Shown one piece after another: positions 15,059 to 21,466 of a DNA stretch of 21,466 nt; within the stretch, counting starts at the first letter, position 1, and the number at the start of each line of letters is the position of its first letter. The notes under the pieces are model-generated. The model searched no databases. It was not told the DNA's origin and saw only the letters and a program-made list of their open reading frames with translations. The position numbers were made by a program, and so were the translations under genes. The stretch lies in assembly GCA_023427945.1 (NCBI GenBank), contig JAEYZR010000263.1, forward strand, positions 1 to 21,466, written 5' to 3'. The DNA comes from Pseudomonadota bacterium (GTDB lineage Bacteria; Pseudomonadota; Gammaproteobacteria; Burkholderiales; Burkholderiaceae_B).

Positions 15059-16594
15059 CTACTTCGTCGTCAGCTCGGTGATCGGCGGCGCGATATTGAT
15101 ATCGCCCACCAGCTCATACCCATATTTCACATTGCTGTTGTGCGCCCAGACCTGGCGCAGTTCGAACAATGGCACCCCGCAAACATCCTCATTGATCTGC
15201 TGCTGCGCCGTTTTCCAGAGCGCCAGTTGTTTGGCTGGATCGATCTCCGAACGCGCCGCCCGAATGGCATCGTCGCCCACCGTGCAATGCGAGAAATTGG
15301 TCACCGCCGTAGGTGTACCCACGATCGATGCCGAGTCGAAGAACTGCGTGAGGAAAGTGTCGGCCACGGGGAAGCGTGCGGCACCATAGAAAACGATGGC
15401 GCTGGCGTCGCGACGAATCTGCTCATGAAAAGTGGGATGGTCCACGACCTTCATGTCCAGCTTGATCCCTGCTTTGGACAATTGGTTCTGAACGATTTCC
15501 ATGATGGGCAGAATGGAGGAGATGTTCGACACCACCACAGGAAGCGTCAAGCCACCACCAAATCCCGCCTCGGACAACAACTGCTTTGCACGGGGCAGGT
15601 CGTAACCCAGCTTGAACGAACAATCCTCGCCCAGATAACCCGGGGGCACCACCGAACATCCCTTCTGTGCCACATCGCCACCCACGAACTTCACGATCTC
15701 ATCGACATTGACCGCATGCGCGATGGCCTGGCGCACACGAATATCATCCAGCGGCTTGATCGTGCGGTTCAGGTGCAGCGTACGGAATTCGCCGGGGCCG
15801 AAAATATCCAGCACCACGTCCTTGCGCTTGCGCACACTGTCCACCCAGCGCTGTTCACGACGCCCATAGATGATGTCGAGCTGCTTGGACTGGAACGCCA
15901 GATCGCGGCTGCTGTCCGACATCACGAAACGCCAGAACACTTCTTCGATCTTGGGCTTGCCCCGGAAGTATGTCTGGTGTGCCGCCAGCCGCACATATTG
16001 CTGCGACACATGCTCGGCCACTGCATAGGGTCCGGTTCCCACTGGCCGGTTCTCCAGCTTCGCAGCAGGATCTTCACCCGCTTTTTTGCTGGTGATGTTG
16101 CCACCCCGGTAATTCGACACCAGGCCCAGAAATCCTGGTGTTGGCCGTTTCAGCGTGATGCTCACCGTGTACGGATCGACAGCTTCCACCTTGGCAAACG
16201 GCTCGAACGCAGCCGCCTGCGACGATTGCTTGGGGTCGCTTGCGCGCATCAGCGAATACACCACGTCTTCAGCGTGCAACTCGCCATAGCCGTGGTGAAA
16301 CTGAACGCCCTGGCGCAAATGAAACGTCCACGTCAGATGATCGTCCGACTCTTCCCAGCGCTCGGCCAGATCGGCCTGCAGTTTCGACGGGTCGGCACTG
16401 CCCGGCGGAAAACGGACCAGACCGTTGAACACCTGACTGAGCAACATGGAATCGAACCCGGTCGCACGATGCAGATCCAGCGTCTGAATATCCGACGTAC
16501 CAATACCAACCTGCAACGCTTGTGCATGCGTGACCGATGCCAGCATGACACCCGCACCCATCAACACACCGGCCATCAGTGATTTGAGTTTCAT
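15059..16594 (-). CDS. Peptide/nickel/opine-type ABC transporter substrate-binding protein
   Basis: Periplasmic family 5 (DppA/NikA/OppA-like) binding protein for the Dpp-type importer encoded upstream. The 511-residue precursor has a signal peptide (MAGVLMGAGVMLASVTHA, cleavage after A24). The mature part carries the family landmarks: DIQTLDLHRATGFDSML, VFNGLVRF, LAERWEESDDHLTWTFHLRQGVQFH, the NRPVGTGPYAV segment, the DIRVRQAIAHAVN segment, and the late SNVKYGYELVGDINIAPP. I chose the ATG at 16594 because GGGGGA stands well before it and the signal peptide begins there; the open frame reaches 16648. It follows the OCD gene by 29 bp and is the last gene of the operon, which is unusual since the binding protein often comes first. 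The ligand could be a peptide, an opine or a metal chelate; the sequence does not decide. Confidence 0.93.
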   Translation of the reverse strand: MKLKSLMAGVLMGAGVMLASVTHAQALQVGIGTSDIQTLDLHRATGFDSMLLSQVFNGLVRFPPGSADPSKLQADLAERWEESDDHLTWTFHLRQGVQFHHGYGELHAEDVVYSLMRASDPKQSSQAAAFEPFAKVEAVDPYTVSITLKRPTPGFLGLVSNYRGGNITSKKAGEDPAAKLENRPVGTGPYAVAEHVSQQYVRLAAHQTYFRGKPKIEEVFWRFVMSDSSRDLAFQSKQLDIIYGRREQRWVDSVRKRKDVVLDIFGPGEFRTLHLNRTIKPLDDIRVRQAIAHAVNVDEIVKFVGGDVAQKGCSVVPPGYLGEDCSFKLGYDLPRAKQLLSEAGFGGGLTLPVVVSNISSILPIMEIVQNQLSKAGIKLDMKVVDHPTFHEQIRRDASAIVFYGAARFPVADTFLTQFFDSASIVGTPTAVTNFSHCTVGDDAIRAARSEIDPAKQLALWKTAQQQINEDVCGVPLFELRQVWAHNSNVKYGYELVGDINIAPPITELTTK

Positions 16595-16623
16595 TGTTTC
16601 CCCCAAGGGTTTGATTATTGGAT

Positions 16624-17688
16624 CTACAACCAGTACTCGCTCTGCCACAACGGCAAGTCCTGTCCCTCACCTGCATTCTTTGCATTCTCATAAACCCGAT
16701 AGCCGCTCATCACGTCATAGAGCGCCATGCCGCGCGCAAAATAGACAATGATGTCGTCATCGCTGCGACGGCCCGCCGAATCGCCAACGATCACACCGCC
16801 GATATCCACCAGCTTGTCTTCGGATGTCACGCCTTCAGCCACCAGACATGCGGGCGTCATCGTGGTGCGCTCCATCACCAGATCGGAGTTGGTGAACATC
16901 GCATCGGCGCGCTCGAACACTTCGTACTTCGCATCCCAGAGCGAGAGGTCGACGAACAAGGCACCTTTTTTCAGCCAGTCGTATTCGATGTAGGCCGCCT
17001 GCTTGTTCTGCACGCTGGTAGCCGGCACGATCACGTCTGCGTCGGCAATGGCTTCGCGTGCCGAGGCGCAGACCACGATCTCGACATTCAGTTGTCTGGA
17101 GAACTTGTCGGCAAAGCGCTGCGCGCGTGCGGTGTCCAGGTCATACACATACACCTTGCGCAATTCGGGCATGACTTCGGCCGTCGCCATGAGCGCGGCC
17201 TGATTGACGGGCCCCACGCCCAGAAAGCATGCCGTGGTTGCCTTGCTCGAACGCAGGTACTTCACGCCCAGTGCGCCCAGGGAACCCGTACGCATGCAGC
17301 TGATCAGCATGGCGTCCATGACGGCCAGTGGATAACCGCTCTCAGGATGCAGGATCGTGATCAGGCCCGACGCCCGCGGACCATATCCGTTTTTGATGTT
17401 GTCCGGATTGCTCGGAATATTCTTGATCGCCACTTTCTTCACACCATCGTCATCCAGATATCCGGCGTGAATGTTTGCGCGCTTCTTGCTTGGGTAACCG
17501 ACAAAACCGCCTTTCAGAACGGCGGGATCGACGTCCCAAAAGAGTGTTGCAGTAGGTGCCTCGATCGCCTTGCCCTGATAGGTCAAGACCACGGTTCTTT
17601 CGACATCATTCACGGTAGCGGCGACATCGTCGGCACCGTGCTTGATCGCATCTTCCTGACTGAGATAAATAAAATTGGCTGAACTCAC
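16624..17688 (-). CDS. Ornithine cyclodeaminase/mu-crystallin family enzyme
   Basis: NAD(P)-dependent cytoplasmic enzyme of 354 residues. Characterised members deaminate ornithine to proline, reduce imino acids or ketimines, or make or break secondary amino acids (SbnB, alanine dehydrogenase). Recognisable parts are an N-terminal lobe with K89 in AIKNIPSNP (likely equivalent to the catalytic Lys of ornithine cyclodeaminase), the conserved DAMLISCMRTGSLGALGVKYL stretch (125-145) with R133, the nucleotide-binding FLGVGPVNQAAL (155-166), and VDLSLWDAK (246-254) with D247 near the usual catalytic Asp. The start is a GTG at 17688 with GGAG 8 bases upstream; the nearby ATG is out of frame. It lies between the second ATPase and the binding-protein gene of a Dpp-type importer, so it probably acts on the imported compound. 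The substrate is unknown; opines, imino acids and diamino acids are possible. Confidence 0.9.
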   Translation of the reverse strand: MSSANFIYLSQEDAIKHGADDVAATVNDVERTVVLTYQGKAIEAPTATLFWDVDPAVLKGGFVGYPSKKRANIHAGYLDDDGVKKVAIKNIPSNPDNIKNGYGPRASGLITILHPESGYPLAVMDAMLISCMRTGSLGALGVKYLRSSKATTACFLGVGPVNQAALMATAEVMPELRKVYVYDLDTARAQRFADKFSRQLNVEIVVCASAREAIADADVIVPATSVQNKQAAYIEYDWLKKGALFVDLSLWDAKYEVFERADAMFTNSDLVMERTTMTPACLVAEGVTSEDKLVDIGGVIVGDSAGRRSDDDIIVYFARGMALYDVMSGYRVYENAKNAGEGQDLPLWQSEYWL

Positions 17689-17707
17689 AACATGCTCCGA
17701 GATGGCG

Positions 17708-17732
17708 AAACAAGAAACGGCCCATCAGGGCC
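17708..17732 (-). terminator. Weak terminator or attenuator between ATPase and OCD genes
   Basis: On the minus strand GGCCC-TGAT-GGGCC (17732-17719) forms a 5-bp GC stem with a 4-base loop, followed by GTTTCTTGTTT. It sits in the 55-bp gap between the second ATPase stop and the OCD GTG. This is the only T-rich stem-loop I found in the operon and could reduce read-through into OCD and the binding-protein gene. Confidence 0.4.
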
Positions 17733-17743
17733 TGGAAAAAGGC

Positions 17744-18733
17744 TCACAAAGGAAAATGGCAGGCCACTTTGCGTGTCAGCGAACCCGCAACGGCGCTTGT
17801 CCTGGGTATCTCCTGACGACAGACATCCTGGGCCCGTGGGCAGCGCGGATGAAAGGCACAGCCTGGCGGCGGATTTGCCGCAGAAGGAAGATCCTGCGCA
17901 TGGGTGATCAGTTCGATACGCCGCGTGGGATCCGGCACTGGCGAGCTGTCTCGCAACAATCTCGTGTAAGGATGTTTGGGATCGTCCAGCAGTTCCCGCG
18001 TCGGCCCCGACTCAACGATGCGCCCGAGGTACATCACGTTGGTCAACGAGCAGAAATTGCGTATGACTCCAAGGTCGTGCGAGACGAACAGGAACGACAA
18101 GGATCGGGTCGTTTTCAGTTTCTGCAGCAATTGCAGGATCTGCGCCTGGACCGACACATCCAGTGCCGACACGGGTTCGTCGGCCACGATGAAGTCCGGC
18201 TGCAGGATCAAGGCGCGCGCAATGCCTATGCGTTGGCGCTGGCCTCCCGAGAACTCGTACGCGTGACGCTCCAGATGCTCGACCGGCAACCCGACCTCTT
18301 CCATTGCGGCCTGGACACGCGCACGAATTTCCGCCGCGCTTCCCATGCCGTGGACATGCAAAGGCTCTTCGAGCGTCTGACGAATGGTGCGCAATGGGTT
18401 CAACGACGCGTAGGGATCTTGAAAGACCAGTTGAGCGCGCCGGCGATACTGGCGCAAAGCGTCTGCGGACAGCGCACGCACATCGATGCCGTCGTGCACC
18501 ACACGTCCGGCATCGGGCTCTACCAGTCGAAGAATGGCACGTGCCACCGTCGATTTTCCGCAGCCCGACTCGCCCACCAGTCCCACAGACACGCCTTTGG
18601 GAATGCTGAGCGACACATCGGCAATGGCCCGTACCACCTGTTTTTTACGCCCCAGCCACCCGCCGCCACTGACGTAGTGCTTGCGCAGATTCTCCACCAC
18701 GACATGATCGACCTCTGTCATCGGCTGATTCAT
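17744..18733 (-). CDS. Dpp/Opp-type ABC transporter ATPase, second subunit (DppF/OppF-like)
   Basis: One of two cytoplasmic ATPases of the peptide/nickel/opine importer, 329 residues. Motifs: Walker A GESGCGKS (54-61), FQDPYASLNP Q-loop (Q105), signature FSGGQRQR (161-168), Walker B FIVADEP (181-187) and switch His H219. The insertion of about ten residues, GGGWLGRKKQ, after the first strand is typical of the F-type subunit. The C-terminal oligopeptide-transporter domain carries four cysteines, C292, C298, C305 and C325. Its ATG overlaps the stop of the preceding ATPase gene by ATGA, so the two are translationally coupled and probably made in equal amounts. Confidence 0.94.
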   Translation of the reverse strand: MNQPMTEVDHVVVENLRKHYVSGGGWLGRKKQVVRAIADVSLSIPKGVSVGLVGESGCGKSTVARAILRLVEPDAGRVVHDGIDVRALSADALRQYRRRAQLVFQDPYASLNPLRTIRQTLEEPLHVHGMGSAAEIRARVQAAMEEVGLPVEHLERHAYEFSGGQRQRIGIARALILQPDFIVADEPVSALDVSVQAQILQLLQKLKTTRSLSFLFVSHDLGVIRNFCSLTNVMYLGRIVESGPTRELLDDPKHPYTRLLRDSSPVPDPTRRIELITHAQDLPSAANPPPGCAFHPRCPRAQDVCRQEIPRTSAVAGSLTRKVACHFPL

Positions 18734-19764
18734 ACAACCTCCGGATTGCGTACAAAACAGCGCACGCTGTGGCTGGCATCGTCAGTCAATGCAAATAACG
18801 CAGGCGATTCCTGAACACAGCGGTCGATCGCAAGCGGACAACGATTCGCGAATGCACAACCCTTGGGCATGGCACGAATCTGCGGAACAGTTCCTGCAAT
18901 GGGCTTGAGGCTCTCGCTATCCTGATCGACACGTGGCATCGCGGCCAGCAAGGCTTCCGTATAGGGATGAACAGGCCGTGCAAAAAGTGCATCCACCGAC
19001 GCCAGTTCGACGATCTCTCCGGCATACATGACTGCGACACGATCAGCGATCAACGCCACAACACCCAGGTTATGGGTGATGAACACCATCGCCATGTCAT
19101 GCTCGGCCTTCAGCGCATTGAGCACGCCCAGCACTTGTGCCTGGATCGTCACATCGAGTGCTGTCGTGGGCTCATCGGCCAACAGGACTTTCGGTCGACA
19201 GGCAATCGCGATGGCGATCATCACTCGCTGGCGCATGCCGCCAGAGAATTGGTGCGGAAAATCGTTCATGCGACTCGCCGCGGACGGAATGCCTACCTGC
19301 ATCAGTATTTCCAGCGCACGTGCCTGCGCCTGCTTCCAGGACACATTTTCGTGTGCACGTATGGACTCGGCAATCTGTTCGCCGACGCGCATCGTGGGAT
19401 TCAACGATGTCATCGGCTCCTGGAAAATCATGGCCACGTCATTACCGCGCACCTGGCGCATGGCGCGCGAGCTCAGCGTCACCAGATCGCGTCCATCGAA
19501 GAGCACCTGCCCTGCCCCGATACGGCTGAATTTCTCCGGCAGCAGGCCCAGGATGGAAAGCGCCGTCATGCTCTTGCCGCTTCCCGACTCACCCACGATG
19601 GCGAGCGTCTCATTGGCACCGACTGTGAAGGACACATCACGCACCGCTGCGTGCCATTGGCCGTTGATCAAGAATTCGGTGCGCAGTCCGCGAACATCCA
19701 GCACGGGCACACCCTTCTTCGATGTATCCCCAGGACGTTTCGCCTGATGGTTGAAGGAGTTCAT
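18730..19764 (-). CDS. Dpp/Opp-type ABC transporter ATPase, first subunit (DppD/OppD-like)
   Basis: Partner ATPase of the importer, 344 residues. Motifs: Walker A GESGSGKS (58-65), FQEPMTSLNP Q-loop (Q115), signature FSGGMRQR (173-180), Walker B VLLADEPT (193-200) and switch His H231. The MTSLNP motif is the usual D-type form. The C-terminal domain has C303, C309, C316 and C336, with exactly the same spacing as in the second ATPase. The start at 19764 has AAGGG upstream inside the permease gene end and lies 3 bases after that gene's stop. An N-terminal tail of about 18 polar residues precedes the conserved LDVRGLRTEF. Confidence 0.94.
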   Translation of the reverse strand: MNSFNHQAKRPGDTSKKGVPVLDVRGLRTEFLINGQWHAAVRDVSFTVGANETLAIVGESGSGKSMTALSILGLLPEKFSRIGAGQVLFDGRDLVTLSSRAMRQVRGNDVAMIFQEPMTSLNPTMRVGEQIAESIRAHENVSWKQAQARALEILMQVGIPSAASRMNDFPHQFSGGMRQRVMIAIAIACRPKVLLADEPTTALDVTIQAQVLGVLNALKAEHDMAMVFITHNLGVVALIADRVAVMYAGEIVELASVDALFARPVHPYTEALLAAMPRVDQDSESLKPIAGTVPQIRAMPKGCAFANRCPLAIDRCVQESPALFALTDDASHSVRCFVRNPEVV

Positions 19765-19767
19765 CGA

Positions 19768-20625
19768 TCAGCCCTTCCTGTACTTGGGATCAATGGCATC
19801 ACGCAGCGCATCACCCAGGAGATTCAGCGCCAATACCGTCAACAACACAGCCAGACTCGGAAAGACCGACAGCCACCATGCGTCCAGAATGTTCTCGAAC
19901 CCCTCGCGTATCATCCCGCCCCATGTGGCCGTGGGCGGCTTCACACCTAGTCCGATAAAACTCAGGGACGCCTCGGTACGGATGGCGGTCGCCATCCAGA
20001 GAGAACCCATGACCAGAACATCGGCGATCAGATTCGGCAGGATATGTACGCCCATCAATCGTGCGGGCCCGAAACCCAGCAGCCGTCCTGCTTCGATGAA
20101 TTCACGTTCCTTCAAGGCCAGGGTGGGTGCGCGCGCCAATCGGACGAACGGCGCAAGTTCCGTGAGTGCAATGGCAATGATGAGATTCTCGATGCTGGCA
20201 CCCAGTACTGCGGCGACCATCAGCCCCAGCAGCAACGACGGAAAGGACAACATGACATCGACCACCGCCATCACCAGTTGATCGAACTTGCCGCCGATAT
20301 ACCCGGACAACACACCTATGAGCGTGCCCAGCGTCATGGCAATCAGAATGGAAACAAATCCCACCAGTAGCGACACACGCGCGCCATAAATGATGCGCGA
20401 GAGCACGTCCCTGCCATAACTATCCGTGCCCAGCAGATATTCTGCCGATGGCGGCATCAGACGACTGGCAATATTCTGATCCAGAGGATCGTAAGGTGCG
20501 ATCAAAGGTGCGAACACTGCAGCAGCAGTGATCACCAACAGTATCGACAGGCCCAGCCATCCTGCGAAGCCACTGCGACACATCAGGCGCCAGGATTTTT
20601 CGGGAAGTGACATCAAGGCTGTCAT
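19768..20625 (-). CDS. Dpp/Opp-type ABC transporter permease, second subunit (DppC-like)
   Basis: Inner-membrane channel subunit, 285 residues with about six transmembrane helices. The N-terminal helix is followed by the family segment LIAPYDPLDQ and LLGTDSYGRDVLSRIIYGARVSL, a hallmark of DppC/OppC proteins. The cytoplasmic EAA loop (REFIEAGRLLGFGPARLMGVHILPN) contacts an ATPase. It ends with the LGDALRDAIDPKYRKG signature common to DppC proteins. The start at 20625 lies 3 bases after the DppB-like stop, with GGGGAG upstream. Confidence 0.94.
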   Translation of the reverse strand: MTALMSLPEKSWRLMCRSGFAGWLGLSILLVITAAAVFAPLIAPYDPLDQNIASRLMPPSAEYLLGTDSYGRDVLSRIIYGARVSLLVGFVSILIAMTLGTLIGVLSGYIGGKFDQLVMAVVDVMLSFPSLLLGLMVAAVLGASIENLIIAIALTELAPFVRLARAPTLALKEREFIEAGRLLGFGPARLMGVHILPNLIADVLVMGSLWMATAIRTEASLSFIGLGVKPPTATWGGMIREGFENILDAWWLSVFPSLAVLLTVLALNLLGDALRDAIDPKYRKG

Positions 20626-20628
20626 GAT

Positions 20629-21466
20629 TTATCTCCCCATCCGTACGCGAGGATCGACCACGCCATACAGCAGATCAGTGAGCACGTTTGCCAGGACGAT
20701 GAATGCTGCGAACAGAATCATCAATCCCTGCAGCAGCGTGTAATCCCGCGTATTCAACGCGCCCAGAATCAGCCTGCCCATTCCCGGACGGTTGAAGACG
20801 ATTTCAGTCAGCACGGCATTACCGATCAGCGTTCCGAAATACAGTCCCACCACCGTGATGATCGGCAGCAAGGCGTTGGCCAAGGCATGTCGTGTGATGA
20901 AGCGCAGCGGATGGATACCTTTCGCCCGTGCCGTGCGGATGTAGTCCTCTCCCAGCACCGTCAACATGGACGTTCGGGTCACACGCGCCACATAGGCACT
21001 CATGATGAAACCCAAGGTACAGACCGGCAGCACCAGGCCAAGGAGCTTGTCGCCCAGGCCTGATCCAAGGGGAATGACCGGAAACCATTGCAACTGGATA
21101 GCAAACACGAGCAACAGCAGGATGCCACCAACGAATGCCGGCAACGATAGTCCGACAAGTGACACCATACGACCGATGTAATCAGGCCATGCTTGCCGGT
21201 AGACAGCAGCCACTACCCCCATCGGCAAACCAAACAGCGTGCCGAAAAGCATTGCGCCTGCAGCAAGTTCGAGCGTGCTGGGCAACACCCGCAAAGCCTC
21301 GTCGAGCACAGGCCGGTCTGTTACCAGTGATCGCCCCAGGTCGCCTTTGAAAGTCTCCAGCAGGAAATCGGTGTATTGACGCCAGAGCGGCAAATCCAGC
21401 CCCAGCTTTGAGCGCAACGCTTCAAGTGACGCCGCACTCGCCTGGTCACCGAGAATGACCGTGGCG
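20629..21466 (-). CDS. Dpp/Opp-type ABC transporter permease, first subunit (DppB-like), N terminus missing
   Basis: Inner-membrane channel partner of the DppC-like permease. The frame is open to the right edge: bases 21466-21418 read ATVILGDQASAASLEA, joining LRSKLGLDLPLWRQY, which is the usual DppB periplasmic loop after its first helix. The TTG at 21417 is therefore internal and the gene starts outside the window; roughly the first 60 residues or so are missing. Visible parts include the FKGDLGRSL segment, several hydrophobic helices and an EAA loop (EDYIRTARAKGIHPLRF), with the VVDPRVRMGR C terminus typical of the family. It is the most upstream visible gene of the operon; the promoter is outside the window. 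Confidence 0.94.
   Translation of the reverse strand, partial: ATVILGDQASAASLEALRSKLGLDLPLWRQYTDFLLETFKGDLGRSLVTDRPVLDEALRVLPSTLELAAGAMLFGTLFGLPMGVVAAVYRQAWPDYIGRMVSLVGLSLPAFVGGILLLLVFAIQLQWFPVIPLGSGLGDKLLGLVLPVCTLGFIMSAYVARVTRTSMLTVLGEDYIRTARAKGIHPLRFITRHALANALLPIITVVGLYFGTLIGNAVLTEIVFNRPGMGRLILGALNTRDYTLLQGLMILFAAFIVLANVLTDLLYGVVDPRVRMGR

Noticed and set aside
15140..16582. 480-codon plus-strand open frame antisense to the binding-protein gene
   Set aside because: Long, but composed of His/Arg/Gln-rich non-family sequence. The minus-strand gene has clear family motifs, a signal peptide and a ribosome binding site.
16618..17682. 354-codon plus-strand open frame antisense to the OCD gene
   Set aside because: It mirrors the OCD gene almost exactly. 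The minus strand has the conserved enzyme motifs and the plus frame has none.

Overview
The window is 21.5 kb of GC-rich bacterial DNA, almost fully coding. The gene families and the large share of solute-uptake systems suggest a proteobacterium, most likely a Burkholderiales or Alcaligenaceae-type betaproteobacterium; this is an inference from overall character, with no marker gene to settle it. I saw no rRNA, tRNA, CRISPR array, transposase, integrase or phage gene.

Layout. (1) 1-1341 (+): 3' part of a monofunctional catalase, cut by the window edge and followed by an unusual 11-bp tandem repeat. (2) 1472-9395: a catabolic module. A GcvA-type LysR regulator and hyuB/hyuA (ATP-dependent hydantoinase/oxoprolinase family) lie on the minus strand. 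A complete TRAP transporter (dctP-dctQ-dctM) lies divergently on the plus strand. The 373-bp region between hyuA and dctP carries two overlapping inverted repeats that look like operators. (3) 9392-13256 (-): a TauD-like 2-oxoglutarate/Fe(II) dioxygenase, then a periplasmic binding protein, an ATPase and a permease of the nitrate/sulfonate/taurine (SsuABC/TauABC) ABC family. (4) 13494-14852 (+): mnmE, a housekeeping tRNA-modification GTPase, standing alone and followed by several hairpins. (5) 15059-21466 (-): a peptide/nickel/opine-type ABC importer (two permeases, two ATPases, a binding protein) with an ornithine cyclodeaminase/mu-crystallin-family enzyme between the second ATPase and the binding protein. 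The first permease runs off the right edge.

How the genes work together. Three chemically different uptake systems (TRAP, SsuABC-type ABC, Dpp-type ABC) each sit tightly beside one kind of catabolic enzyme (HyuAB, TauD-like dioxygenase, OCD-like enzyme). The most economical reading is three independent scavenging cassettes, each importing a small nitrogen-, sulfur- or carbon-containing compound and carrying out its first intracellular step. The exact substrates cannot be read from the sequence. Gene spacing (1-bp gaps, ATGA overlap, 3-4-bp gaps) supports translational coupling within each operon. Several strong hairpins lie at operon ends or between cistrons and probably set transcript ends or relative dosage. 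I found no plainly new protein system. The most unusual signals are the nine-unit 11-bp tandem repeat after the catalase gene, the operator cluster between hyuA and dctP, the interleaved inverted repeats between mnmE and the binding-protein gene, and the OCD enzyme embedded in a Dpp-type operon.
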